Part shown: positions 1 to 7,741 of the stretch, piece by piece | How positions within the stretch are numbered: position 1 is the stretch's first letter | Layout: the number at the start of each line of letters is the position of its first letter | Source: Sphaerisporangium sp040683095 | Lineage (GTDB): Bacteria; Actinomycetota; Actinomycetes; Streptosporangiales; Streptosporangiaceae | DNA: 64,000 bases | Assembly (NCBI RefSeq): GCF_040683095.1 | Contig: NZ_JBFBCI010000002.1 | Span: 248,001-312,000, forward strand | Reading direction: 5' to 3' | Position numbers and translations under genes: made by a program | The notes under the pieces: generated by a model | Database searches by the model: none | The model's input: the letters and a program-made list of their open reading frames with translations, nothing else | Told to the model about the DNA's origin: nothing

Positions 1-590
1 GGCCGATGTCTCCGGTGCGCCTGGCAGAGGCTCGTGAGCGCATCGGTCCGGTCTTTTCCCAGATATATGGGCAGACGGAGTCGACCGGCATCGGGACGGT
101 CCTGCCCAAGGCTGCGCACGAGACCGCGAGCCTGGAGCGGCTTGCCTCCTGTGGTCGTCCCGTGGTCGGGAACCGCATCAGGCTGATCGACGACGACGGT
201 CATGACGTTCCCTTGGGCGAGGTGGGCGAGATCGCCATGCGGAACCGCGGAGTCATGCTTGGCTACAGGAACCTTCCCGAGGAGACAGAGGCAGCGCTCA
301 AGGGCGGTTGGTTGCACACGGGAGACTTGGCCCGTCAGGACGACGAAGGTGTCCTGTACATCGTCGACCGCAAGAAGGACATGATCATCTCCGGGGGCTT
401 CAACATCTACGCGAGCGAAGTCGAAGCCGCCCTGGCAGGGCACCCTTCCGTCGGCTCGGCGGCCGTCATCGGTGTGCCCGACCAGAGGTGGGGCGAGAAG
501 GTCACTGCGTTCGTGGTCGGGCGCCCTGGGCAGGCGGTCGACGTCCTCGCCCTCCAGTCCTTCGTGAAGCAGGTCAAGGGCTCGATGTAG
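1..590 (+). pseudogene. Acyl-CoA ligase (AMP-binding), 3' part only, tail deleted
   Basis: C-terminal half of an ATP-dependent acyl-CoA synthetase of the ANL superfamily, which adenylates a carboxylic acid and loads it on CoA. The frame is open at the window edge, so the gene starts outside. Visible family motifs are YGQTES (substrate/ATP region), the conserved GWLHTGDLA block, and DRKKDMIISGGFN at the hinge to the C-terminal lid. In relatives the C-terminal lid goes on about 35-40 residues past 'KGSM', usually with a Tyr-Ala-Pro-Lys run and the catalytic lysine. Here the codon after 'KGSM' reads TAG, and the following bases belong to a different gene. The lid with its catalytic lysine is therefore missing, and the protein should be inactive. 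Read as the left part of a deletion junction at about 588-590. Confidence 0.85.
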
Positions 591-964
591 GAGGCATGGG
601 CATCACGCTCGAGGGCTGCCACCCCCGGTACGTCGACCGCATCGCAGCCAGGTATCCCGATCTGAACGTGATCGCGGCTCGGGTGGCGTGGCCCTGGCAG
701 TCGGAGATGATCGCAGTTGCCCTCCACAAGGCGAACGTCTGGATGGAGCTCCACGGTTGGTCTCCGCGCTACTTCTCCGACGAGCTCAAGCGCGAGATTG
801 GGAAGCGGCTCCGCAAGCGGGTGTTCTTCGGGGCCGACTACCCGATGCTCAGCCACGAGCGACTAGTGGAGGAGTGGCGTGAGCAAGGCTTCTCATCGGA
901 CGTCCTCGACGACGTGTTCTCAGGCAATGCCGAATCATTCCTCACGTCGATTGGAGTTGAGTGA
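590..964 (+). pseudogene. Amidohydrolase (amidohydrolase_2 type), 5' part deleted
   Basis: Only the last ~125 residues of a TIM-barrel metal-dependent hydrolase (amidohydrolase_2, ACMSD-like superfamily) remain. They include HPRYVDRIAARYPDL, the helix with VALHKANVWMELHGWSP, and FFGADYPM, whose Asp is a conserved metal-site residue of the family. The metal-binding HxH at the N-terminus and roughly 170 residues are absent. The homologous frame begins right at the stop codon of the ligase fragment (GGA GGC ATG GGC at 590-601). An ATG at 596 sits directly behind a GGAGG-like run, with too little spacing for normal initiation. The stop overlaps the start of the next gene as TGATG. Family membership is confident; loss of function is inferred from the truncation. 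Confidence 0.75.
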
Positions 965-1767
965 TGGACCTGGGACTGACCGGGAAGGTAGCCATTGTCG
1001 GCGGTGGCAGCGATGGCTTGGGTTTCGCGATCGCTGATCGCCTTTTGAGTGAAGGCGCCTTCGTCACGATCTTCGCGCGACGCGCGGAGAAGATCGCAGC
1101 CGCCGCAGAAAAACTTGCCGGCAAGTACGGCGAGGAGCAGGTCCTCGGGCTTGCCGCCGATTGCTCGGTCGCCGCCGACATCGACCAGGTCACGGCCTCG
1201 ACGCTCGAGCGGTTCGGTCCAGCTGTCCACGTCCTGGTCACCAACGACGGTGGACCGCCGATCCGCCGAATCTCGGAGCTCACCGACGATGTGTGGCTTC
1301 AAGCCTTCGCACGCCACTTCTTCTACGTGGTCAGGTCCGTGCGAGCGACGCTGCCGCACATGACGGCCGAAGGTGGCAGCATCCTCAACGTCGTCTCGGG
1401 TGTCGTTCGGCGTCAGGCCGTCGGCATGGCAGCGCCTGCGACAGTGTGGTCGGCCGTGATCGGCTACGCCCAGACCCTCGCCCTAGAGGTCGGGCCGCAC
1501 AACATCAACGTCAACACCCTGATGTCCGGGTACTTCGACACCCCGCTTATCGAGAGAACGCTTGAGAGGCAGCCGGAACTCTCCAAAGCTCGTCTGGGGA
1601 GCGGGCTACCGATGCGACGCATCGGGGAGCCACTCGAGTTCGCCGACCTAGTCGGTGCGCTCGTGTCACCGCATCTCAGATTTGTGACCGGCGCGGTGGT
1701 TCCGGTCGACGGCGGAGCCGGTATCGGGATGGGCGCAAGCTTCGATTCGCCGCCCGCCTCGGAGTGA
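964..1767 (+). CDS. SDR-family oxidoreductase with a degenerate active site
   Basis: A 267-residue Rossmann-fold protein of the short-chain dehydrogenase/reductase family. The nucleotide-binding glycine motif is GGGSDGLG (residues 13-20), and a Gly-rich C-terminus with PVDGGAG is present as in FabG-like enzymes. Ser145 is in place. The usual Tyr and Lys of YxxxK fall on Pro158 and Trp162 in the stretch APATVWSAVIGYAQ, so the classical proton-relay pair is absent. The ATG at 964 overlaps the stop of the broken amidohydrolase (TGATG), so the two were probably translationally coupled in the intact operon; a GTG 3 bases upstream is the alternative start. It is followed 11 bases later by an LLM-type flavoenzyme. 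It may be a divergent reductase, a binding protein or an inactive paralogue. Confidence 0.85.
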   Translation: MDLGLTGKVAIVGGGSDGLGFAIADRLLSEGAFVTIFARRAEKIAAAAEKLAGKYGEEQVLGLAADCSVAADIDQVTASTLERFGPAVHVLVTNDGGPPIRRISELTDDVWLQAFARHFFYVVRSVRATLPHMTAEGGSILNVVSGVVRRQAVGMAAPATVWSAVIGYAQTLALEVGPHNINVNTLMSGYFDTPLIERTLERQPELSKARLGSGLPMRRIGEPLEFADLVGALVSPHLRFVTGAVVPVDGGAGIGMGASFDSPPASE

Positions 1768-1778
1768 TTGTCCTGGTC

Positions 1779-2810
1779 ATGAAGCTCTCCACCACGCTCA
1801 TGTACGGCGGCGACCCGCGCTCGGCCGCCGACCAGGTCGCTGGACTTGAGGCCGCCGGGCTCGACACGGTCTGGGTCGCCGAGGGATACGGCTTCGACTC
1901 ACCGACCCTGATGGGCTACCTCGCGGCCCGCACCTCGACCGTGGAGATCGGCTCGGCGATCCTCAACGTCTACTCCCGCACCCCGGCTCTGCTCGCGCAG
2001 ACCGCGGCCGGCCTTGACAACGTCACCGGCGGTCGCGCCATCATCGGTCTCGGCGCCTCTGGCCCGCAGGTGGTCGAAGGCTGGCACGGCCTGCCCTACG
2101 CCAAGCCGGTCGGCCGGACGAAGGAGACCATAGAGATCATCCGTGCGGTCCTGCGCCGCGAGGTGATCGAGTACAGCGGCCACTCCTTCCAGCTTCCCCT
2201 ACCCGCCGGCCAGGCCACCGGCCTGGGCAAGCCGCTGAAGATGCTGACCAAGCCGGAGCGCTCCTCGGTCCCGCTCTACATCGCTGCGCTGGGACCCAAG
2301 TCGGTCGAGGGTGCGGCAGCGTACGCCGACGGCTGGCTGCCGTTCCTCTACTCCCCCGAGGGCGCCGCCAAGGTTTGGGGCGACTCGCTTGCCGCTGGTG
2401 CCGCCGAGCGCTCCGAGGACCTGGCGCCGCTGGAGGTTGTGGCCGGCGGCATCGTCGCGGTCGGCGAGGATGTGAAGGGGATGCTCGACTTCGCGCGGCC
2501 GACGTTCGCCCTCTACATCGGCGGCATGGGCGCCCGTGGCAAGAACTTTTACAACGACCTCGCCTGCCGGTACGGCTACGAGGCGGAGGCCAAGGAAATT
2601 CAGGACCTCTACCTCGACGGCAAGAAGAAGGAAGCCGAGGCCAAGGTCCCGCTCGAGCTGCTGGAGCAGGTCAACCTCGTCGGCCCGGAGTCGTACGTCA
2701 AGGAGCGCATCGAAGCGTTCCGCGAGTCGGGCGTGACCAACCTCCAGGTGACCCCGGTCGGAGACGACCCGGCCGCTCTCGTGCGCCAACTGAAGGAATG
2801 GGTGATCTGA
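1779..2810 (+). CDS. LLM-class (probably F420-dependent) oxidoreductase
   Basis: A 343-residue luciferase-like monooxygenase-fold (TIM-barrel) protein. It opens with MKLSTTLMYGGDP and has the typical 'LEAAGLDTVWVAEGYG' segment and a strand ending GRAIIGLGASGPQ. In actinomycetes this size and pattern mostly belong to coenzyme F420-dependent oxidoreductases; FMN use cannot be excluded from sequence alone. Start chosen at ATG 1779, where homology begins; a GTG at 1764 lies upstream in frame. The gene closes the small catabolic operon with the SDR. The mix acyl-CoA ligase - amidohydrolase - SDR - LLM enzyme resembles actinobacterial clusters for steroid or cyclic-acid breakdown, but the substrate cannot be told. 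A small hairpin lies just after the stop. Confidence 0.85.
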   Translation: MKLSTTLMYGGDPRSAADQVAGLEAAGLDTVWVAEGYGFDSPTLMGYLAARTSTVEIGSAILNVYSRTPALLAQTAAGLDNVTGGRAIIGLGASGPQVVEGWHGLPYAKPVGRTKETIEIIRAVLRREVIEYSGHSFQLPLPAGQATGLGKPLKMLTKPERSSVPLYIAALGPKSVEGAAAYADGWLPFLYSPEGAAKVWGDSLAAGAAERSEDLAPLEVVAGGIVAVGEDVKGMLDFARPTFALYIGGMGARGKNFYNDLACRYGYEAEAKEIQDLYLDGKKKEAEAKVPLELLEQVNLVGPESYVKERIEAFRESGVTNLQVTPVGDDPAALVRQLKEWVI

Positions 2811-2829
2811 CTTCCGCTCACCCCCGAGC

Positions 2830-2853
2830 GCCGCAGGGGCGTCTCCCCTCGGC
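2830..2853 (+). terminator. Hairpin after the LLM oxidoreductase gene
   Basis: An interrupted inverted repeat, GCCG-C-AGGGG / CCCCT-CGGC, lies 20 bases after the stop of the LLM gene. It lacks a T-run, as is common for actinomycete terminators. Function inferred from position only. Confidence 0.4.
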
Positions 2854-3041
2854 AGGTCGAGCACGGCACGGCCCTGCCTCGACGTCGAGGATCCCGCCAC
2901 CGCCCTCGCCGCGAATTGGATGCGCCACAAGGATTACGCAATTGCTCCCCGCGCTCCCGCCCCTCACGAAGATCAACAGGAGCGAACATAATTCCTCAGC
3001 CGTTCCCAACAGGCGTCTAGTGAGCCCAACAAACGCCCCTG

Positions 3042-3069
3042 ACCTGCGATATCTGGAGAAATCGCAGGT
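3042..3069. repeat. 9-bp perfect inverted repeat beside the tRNA remnant
   Basis: ACCTGCGAT and ATCGCAGGT are separated by 10 bases, about 30 bases before the tRNA 3' fragment. It may belong to an attachment-site arm region or be a terminator. The rest of the 2,811-3,239 stretch holds no recognisable gene. Confidence 0.35.
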
Positions 3070-3101
3070 AAGCGCACGATCGGGACCACCTTGACGCGGT
3101 A

Positions 3102-3135
3102 GAGGCCACTGGTTCAATCCCAGTATCGCCCACCA
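3102..3135 (+). other. 3' end of a tRNA-Val gene without its 5' half (att-like remnant)
   Basis: The segment contains the T-arm (CTGG TTCAATC CCAG), the acceptor 3' strand TATCGCCC and an encoded CCA end at 3133-3135. It closely matches the 3' third of actinomycete tRNA-Val genes. No matching 5' acceptor strand (GGGCGATA-like) or D-arm lies 70-75 bases upstream, so this is a fragment and not a functional tRNA. Such stand-alone tRNA 3' ends are the usual product of tyrosine-recombinase integration into tRNA genes: attL or attR. No integrase lies within the window. The fragment keeps the terminator of the original tRNA gene. Confidence 0.6.
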
Positions 3136-3140
3136 TTTTC

Positions 3141-3170
3141 AAAGCCCGGGCCCTGTATGGCCTGGGCTTT
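3141..3170 (+). terminator. Terminator of the tRNA remnant
   Basis: AAAGCCCGGGCC and GGCCTGGGCTTT form a 12-bp stem with one G-T pair and a 6-base loop. It is followed by a short T-rich run (CTCGTTTTCC) and lies 5 bases after the CCA end. Confidence 0.7.
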
Positions 3171-3239
3171 CTCGTTTTCCCGTCTCCGCCGGTTCCCCGG
3201 GCCGCGAACCGATCGAACGAGACGGACGTCTTCATTCAT

Positions 3240-4187
3240 GTGGACCTCAGACGCGCGCTGCCCACCGTCCTGGCCATCGTCGGCGTGTGCGCGGCGGTCC
3301 TGCTGATCTCGTGGGCGGTGAGACCCGCGCCGCCGGTGCCGAAGGCGTGTCCCGGGCAGTGGGGCGGCGAGGGCATCGGCGACTGGGTGCCCGCCGCGGC
3401 CGACGTCGAGGGGGCAGGGGAGTCGCTCGTGCCCGGCGAGCCGGTGGAGGCGATGATCTGTGCCTACCCGGGCACGAACATGAATCCCGGCGGCGAGCGG
3501 CTCGCCGGGGTCCGCGTCCTCAAGGCCGATGCCGCGACGATGGCCCGCGACCTCGCCTACCTGCCGGTGACCACGTCCGACGACCCCAACCGCATCTGCA
3601 CGGCGGCGGGCGGGCCGATGACGAACTTCCTCGTCCGGTTCGCCTACTCCGGCGGCGAGGCGCTCTGGGTGGGCGGAGCCGAGGAGGTCAACTCCTGCGC
3701 GTTGGCGACGAACGGCACGGTCAAGGTTCCGACGTACGTGGGAGGGAGCCTGGGCATCGCCTACCGGCAGGGGGCGTGGCGGATCATGGAGCCGGAGGAC
3801 CCGTGCAAGGGGCGGCTGCCCAGCCGGCGGGGCCAGGACGAGTTCCTGGTCCCCGATGGCGCCGTCGCCGTGGTGGTGTGCCGCCGCGACCCGCGCGACC
3901 GGCGGCCCACCCGGGCGTACCACCGGAAAGCGGAGGCCCAGGCCCTCGCCGAGGCGCTGAACTCCTCGGACACCTGGCCCACCGAGCACACCTTCCGCCA
4001 AGTCCCTGGCGCGCGGCCGGGCGAGAACGCGTTCACCCTGCTGTTCCGCTACGCGGACGGGCCGGACGCGGGCGTCCGCGTCGACCTGGGCGCCGAGCCG
4101 CCGGTCTCGACCATCATGCTCCAGGGCGACCTGAACGACGACGCCCGCGCCCTTCTGCTCCGCCTGGCCCCGCCTCCCCACCCCTGA
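3240..4187 (+). CDS. Membrane-anchored extracellular protein, hypothetical
   Basis: A 315-residue protein with a short positively charged start (MDLRRALP), one hydrophobic segment at about residues 7-27, and a cysteine-containing extracytoplasmic part. Cysteines occur in pairs around CPGQW, MICAYPG, RICTAAGG, NSCALA, DPCKGR and VVCRRDP, suggesting disulfides. The two halves (about residues 35-175 and 180-310) look alike in layout: each has a Cys-containing beta-rich segment followed by an Ala-rich helix. No catalytic motif is recognised. The GTG at 3240 is the first start in frame; no strong ribosome-binding site precedes it. The gene stands alone between the tRNA remnant and a PfpI-family gene. 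Confidence 0.7.
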   Translation: MDLRRALPTVLAIVGVCAAVLLISWAVRPAPPVPKACPGQWGGEGIGDWVPAAADVEGAGESLVPGEPVEAMICAYPGTNMNPGGERLAGVRVLKADAATMARDLAYLPVTTSDDPNRICTAAGGPMTNFLVRFAYSGGEALWVGGAEEVNSCALATNGTVKVPTYVGGSLGIAYRQGAWRIMEPEDPCKGRLPSRRGQDEFLVPDGAVAVVVCRRDPRDRRPTRAYHRKAEAQALAEALNSSDTWPTEHTFRQVPGARPGENAFTLLFRYADGPDAGVRVDLGAEPPVSTIMLQGDLNDDARALLLRLAPPPHP

Positions 4188-4308
4188 GCGACGCGCTCAC
4201 GGCCGTCGAACGTTGTACGAGCCGGAACGGGACATAACCTGGTGGTTGACCGGGGCGGCCCGACACGATCGACGGGGAAGGACGCACGGACGAGGGAGGG
4301 TGCCCGCG

Positions 4309-4869
4309 ATGGCGAAAGTGCTGATCATCACCGGTGACGCGGCCGAGGATCTCGAGGTGATGTACCCGTACCAGCGGCTGCTGGAGGAGGGGTACGAGGT
4401 CGACATCGCGGCGCCGAGCGCCAAGAAGCTCCAGTTCGTCGTGCACGACTTCGTGGACGGCTTCGACACCTACACCGAGAAGCCCGGCCACTCCTGGCCC
4501 GCCGACGTCGCCTTCGCGGACGTCGACCCGTCCGCCTACGCGGCGCTGGTGATCCCGGGCGGGCGCGCGCCCGAGTACATCCGCAACGACGCCGACTGCC
4601 GCCGCATCGTGCGGCACTTCGCCGAAGGCGGCCTGCCCATCGCCGCGCTGTGCCACGGCCCGCTGGTCCTGGCCGCCGCCGGCGTGCTGAAGGGCCGGTC
4701 AAGCAGCGCCTACCCCGCCTGCGCGCCCGACGTCGAACTGGCCGGGGCGACGTGGGTGGACAGCGAGGCGCATATCGACGGCAACCTCGTCACCGGCCGC
4801 GCCTGGCCGGACCACCCCGCCTGGATGCGCGAGTTCCTCAAGATCCTCAAGGTCGCGGCTCCGGTCTAG
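4309..4869 (+). CDS. DJ-1/PfpI family protein
   Basis: A 186-residue flavodoxin-like protein of the class-I glutamine-amidotransferase-like DJ-1/PfpI family. The nucleophile elbow is IAALCHGP with Cys115; the conserved acidic residue lies in AAEDLEVMYPYQRL near residue 14. Members act as glyoxalases/deglycases, chaperones or proteases, so the exact activity is open. The ATG at 4309 is preceded by a GAGGGAGGG run, which decides this start over upstream in-frame codons. It is monocistronic by spacing. A second, longer relative of the same superfamily lies at 7949-8653, so this neighbourhood carries two aldehyde/oxidative-stress-type proteins. Confidence 0.85.
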   Translation: MAKVLIITGDAAEDLEVMYPYQRLLEEGYEVDIAAPSAKKLQFVVHDFVDGFDTYTEKPGHSWPADVAFADVDPSAYAALVIPGGRAPEYIRNDADCRRIVRHFAEGGLPIAALCHGPLVLAAAGVLKGRSSSAYPACAPDVELAGATWVDSEAHIDGNLVTGRAWPDHPAWMREFLKILKVAAPV

Positions 4870-4927
4870 AGCCCGACCTCGCGGCGCGTCAGGCCGTCCA
4901 AGCACCACGGCCGGTGAGTGGTTTCGG

Positions 4928-5083
4928 TCATGAGAGACATGGGGCCTCGCCTCCCGCGGTGTCTTCGGGGTTGTCGGGGTCTTCGGGGTCTTCGGGGATG
5001 TCGCCGGATTCCAAGGCCGCGGGCACGGCGGGGTCCTCGGTGAGGTCTCCGGTGGCCTCCAGGGACTGGGCCAGGACGCACAT
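4928..5083 (-). CDS. Small acidic protein (51 aa), coupled to the SAV_915-like gene
   Basis: A 51-codon reading frame whose ATG overlaps the stop of the upstream SAV_915-like gene as TGATG. The product begins MCVLAQSLEATGDL and is strongly acidic, with a Glu/Asp-Pro-rich centre (IPEDPEDPDNPED). No homologue is recognised. The overlap, the direction and the lack of Arg/Ala shadow composition argue that it is translated. The Pro-Glu-Asp repeat comes from a short tandem DNA repeat (GGTCTTCGG units, about 4967-5000), which weakens the case. Confidence 0.4.
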   Translation of the reverse strand: MCVLAQSLEATGDLTEDPAVPAALESGDIPEDPEDPDNPEDTAGGEAPCLS

Positions 5084-5364
5084 CACGCGGCCCGCACGGC
5101 GCCGCGCTCGGGGGCGCGGGCGGGCAGGGCGCCCGCGGGGTCGAGGACGATCCCGGTGACGCCGAGATCGGCGAGCATGTGCCGCAGGGCGGGCTCGCTG
5201 AGGCGGATCCAGCACTGCCCCTCGCCGAGCACCCTGGTCAGCGCCAGGGGCGAGGAGAACGCGACGGCCGTCCTCGCTCCGGCGACCGTCCGGAACAGGC
5301 GCAGCGACACGACGTCGTCCCCTCGCACCGGGACCACTATGAGCGGATCGGCTTCGGTTCCCAC
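5083..5364 (-). CDS. SAV_915 family protein
   Basis: A 93-residue protein with the pattern of the actinomycete SAV_915 family: a short beta strand PLIVVPVRGDDVV, then LRLFRTVAGARTAVAFSSPLAL, the 'VLGEGQCWIRLSEPALR' segment, and a C-terminal LGVTGIVLDPAG. The layout resembles the SseB C-terminal domain. The function is unknown in the family. A ribosome-binding-site-like GGAGG lies upstream (reverse strand of CCTCC at 5371-5375). It overlaps the small acidic frame downstream and is transcribed away from the FMN reductase gene. Confidence 0.75.
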   Translation of the reverse strand: MGTEADPLIVVPVRGDDVVSLRLFRTVAGARTAVAFSSPLALTRVLGEGQCWIRLSEPALRHMLADLGVTGIVLDPAGALPARAPERGAVRAA

Positions 5365-5625
5365 GATCTTTCCTCCTGGCAGCGGTTCTGGAGGCCCTTC
5401 ACATTCGCCTCGAACGCCACGCTAGGACGGGAAAAGGCGTCTGATACCTGCTCTTGACGCCCTTCTGACGGATATGCCCGGAGAACCGACGCGGCTTTGA
5501 CGCGCCGCCGTCACCCCGGCGTGAGGACGTGAGCAGATGGCCGTAAGCCCGCGAGCAACAAACCGTAAACGGCGCCGGGCACAGTGAGAACGTCGAGGCG
5601 GACGCGAGCACTGAGGAGGCTGGAG

Positions 5626-6213
5626 ATGCTGGAGAACCATAGGTTGCGGGTGGCCGTCATCATCGGCAGCACCCGTAGCGGCCGGTTCGGCCCCACGGTG
5701 GCCCGCTGGTTCAGCGCCCGTGCCGTCAGGCGCGGAGATCTCGACGTCGACCTGATCGACCTGGCCGAGACCCGCCTGCCCGAGACGCTCACCGACCAGG
5801 ACGAGGCCCTTCCGCCGCAGGTCCGCGCCCTCGCGCCCCGCCTCGCCGCCGCCGACGCCTTCGTCATTGTCACGCCCGAGTACAACCAGAGCTTTCCGGC
5901 GCCGCTGAAGACCGCCATCGACTGGTACTACGAGGAATGGAAGGCCAAGCCCGTCACCTTCGTCTCCTATGGCAGGGAGTCGGGCGGCCTGCACGCCGTC
6001 GCCCAGTTGCGCCAGGTCTTCACCGAGTTACACGCCGTGCCGATCCGCAACACGATCAGCCTCCCCTGCTACTGGGAGCTGTTCGCCGCCGACGGGAGCT
6101 GGCCGCGACCGGGCGCGGAGTGCAACAGCGCCATCAAGACCACCTTGGACCAGCTCGCGTGGTGGGCGCACGCCCTGCGCGCCGCGCGGGCCGAGCGTCC
6201 ATACACGACCTGA
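5626..6213 (+). CDS. NADPH-dependent FMN reductase family protein
   Basis: A 195-residue flavodoxin-fold reductase. The phosphate-binding loop for FMN is GSTRSGRFGPTVARW near residues 12-26, and the family signature PEYNQSFPAPLKTAIDW follows. Members transfer electrons from NAD(P)H to FMN, quinones or azo compounds. ATG 5626 is preceded by GAGGAGG with 6-base spacing, which fixes the start. The upstream region (5365-5625) is the shared, divergent promoter zone with the SAV_915-like gene. The downstream gene is a broken serine hydrolase. Confidence 0.9.
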   Translation: MLENHRLRVAVIIGSTRSGRFGPTVARWFSARAVRRGDLDVDLIDLAETRLPETLTDQDEALPPQVRALAPRLAAADAFVIVTPEYNQSFPAPLKTAIDWYYEEWKAKPVTFVSYGRESGGLHAVAQLRQVFTELHAVPIRNTISLPCYWELFAADGSWPRPGAECNSAIKTTLDQLAWWAHALRAARAERPYTT

Positions 6214-6253
6214 GACTTCCCTCCCATCCATTACCGAACAGGAAGCGATCGCA

Positions 6254-6933
6254 TTGAGCGACCTTCAGCAGCAAGTGCAGAACACCATCGACGAGCTGGT
6301 CGAGTCCGGAGCCGAGCGGGCGCTGCAGGTCGCCGTGTACAAGGACGGTGACCTGGTCGTGGACGCGGTCGCCGGCACCGACCCGGCCACCGGGCGTGCG
6401 ATCACCGGCGACAGCCCGATCTACAGCAGCTCCAGCAGGTCGGCCCGCAGATCGACCTCGAGCAGCTGCGCGCCATGATGCCGACCTTCTTCAAGATCGC
6501 ACCGCCGGCCGTGCAGCTGACGGTCGAGCTGTGCAACCGCGACGACTACCTCAAGGCCGACATCCCGGCCGGTGGCACCCTGACCGCGCGTGGCGTGGCC
6601 AAGGTGTACGCCGCGCTGGCCGGGCAGCTGCCCGGCACCAAGCCGCTGGTCTCGGCCGAGCGGCTGGCCGAGATCTCGGCGGTGGCCGTCGCCGACACCG
6701 ACCAGATCTTCGGCATGCCCACCCAGTACGCGCTGGGCTACTCGATCGGCCGTCCGGTGCCCGACGCGCCCGCCGACGCCACCATCATCGGCTGGCCCGG
6801 CGCGGGCGGCAGCGTGGCCGATGTCGACCTGACCAACAACATCGCCTTCGCCGTCACCAAGAACCGCTTCACCGCGGGCGACTACACCAACATCGCCCCC
6901 ATCTCCGCCCTGGTCACCAAGTCCCTGACCTGA
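6254..6933 (+). pseudogene. Serine hydrolase (beta-lactamase-related) with an internal deletion
   Basis: The first ~60 codons (from TTG 6254) match the N-terminus of class-C beta-lactamase/EstB-type serine hydrolases: '...ALQVAVYKDGDLVVDAVAG' then 'DSPIYSSSS'. The frame then shifts. The continuation in another frame, from about 6435, is the C-terminal region of the same family: QIDLEQLRAMMPTFFKIAPP, then GGTLTARGVAKVYAAL and GWPGAGGS. The missing part (roughly 150 residues against intact relatives) contains the catalytic Ser-x-x-Lys and Tyr-x-Asn motifs. The junction lies near 6425-6440. Deletion plus frameshift means no active enzyme. Confidence 0.8.
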
Positions 6934-7120
6934 CCGGGCCCCCACGCCACCAGGCCAGGTCCGTCCTGAACCCGGACCTGGCCTGGTCGACCTCCGGACC
7001 CGCCCCTGCCGGCCGTGTGCCTCCTCCGGGGCGCACCGTCCCTGATCGCCGGTGCGCCGCGGAGGGCGTGGGCGGGTTCCGGGTCCAAGGCAACCACCCG
7101 ACCTACCACCTGGAGTTTCC

Positions 7121-7690
7121 GTGTCCCGAAAGATCATCGCCGTGGTGTACGCCTCGCTGGACGGCGTCATCGAGAACCCCGAATGGTCCATGCCCTACTT
7201 CAACGAACAGGCCGCCCAGCGCGCCCGCGCCACCCTGTTCGCCAGTGACACCCTGCTACTCGGAAAGGGCACCTACGAGGGCTTCGCCCAGGCCTGGCCC
7301 ACCATGGCCGAACAAGAAGGCATAGACGGCTTCGCTCACCGGATGAACACCCTGCCCAAGTACGTCGTCTCCACCACCATCGAGAAAGCCGAGTGGGGCC
7401 CGGTCACGGTCATCCGCGACAACGTGATCGAACAGATCACCGAGCTGAAGAACAAGCCCGGCGACAACATCCTCATCTACGGCGTCGGACAGCTCGCCCA
7501 CACCCTGCTCGAACACGGCCTGCTCGACGAACTGGAGATCTGGGTCCACCCCGTCCTGGTCGGCATCACCGCCCCCGGCACGCAGATCGTCCGCGAGGGC
7601 AGCAAGGCCCTGCTCGAGCTCGCCGAGGCCACCACCTTCGACTCCGGCATCGCCGTCCTGTCCTACCGCCCGGCGACGACCGCCGGCTGA
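7121..7690 (+). CDS. Dihydrofolate-reductase-like (RibD C-terminal) protein
   Basis: A 189-residue DHFR/RibD_C-fold reductase, beginning MSRKIIAVVYASLDGVIENP. The NADPH-binding-type segments LLLGKGTYEGFAQAWP and 'NILIYGVGQLAHTLLEHGLLDEL' are typical. These proteins reduce unknown substrates with NADPH and are abundant in actinomycetes. Start GTG 7121 is set by the homology and by a TGGAG sequence 7 bases upstream. A 14-bp perfect terminator hairpin follows. A weaker hairpin at 7030-7058 (GGCGCACCG / CGGTGCGCC) lies in the gap after the broken hydrolase. Confidence 0.88.
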   Translation: MSRKIIAVVYASLDGVIENPEWSMPYFNEQAAQRARATLFASDTLLLGKGTYEGFAQAWPTMAEQEGIDGFAHRMNTLPKYVVSTTIEKAEWGPVTVIRDNVIEQITELKNKPGDNILIYGVGQLAHTLLEHGLLDELEIWVHPVLVGITAPGTQIVREGSKALLELAEATTFDSGIAVLSYRPATTAG

Positions 7691-7708
7691 CACCACTGAA
7701 CGACCGCC

Positions 7709-7741
7709 AAGGGGCGCGCACGGGTATCGTGCGCGCCCCTT
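7709..7741 (+). terminator. Strong hairpin terminator
   Basis: A perfect 14-bp stem, AAGGGGCGCGCACG / CGTGCGCGCCCCTT, with a 5-base loop starts 19 bases after the stop of the DHFR-like gene. Confidence 0.8.

Noticed and set aside
3060..3135. A complete tRNA-Val gene
   Set aside because: T-arm, acceptor 3' strand and CCA are present, but no D-arm, anticodon loop or 5' acceptor strand can be folded upstream.
3017..3235. Reverse frame reading VGDTGIEPVAS...
   Set aside because: A well-known artefact of translating tRNA 3' sequence; the DNA is the tRNA-Val remnant.
4928..5083. RiPP precursor peptide (acidic leader, Cys/Ser at the end)
   Set aside because: No cyclase, dehydratase, radical-SAM enzyme or protease is nearby, and the core would hold a single Cys and Ser.
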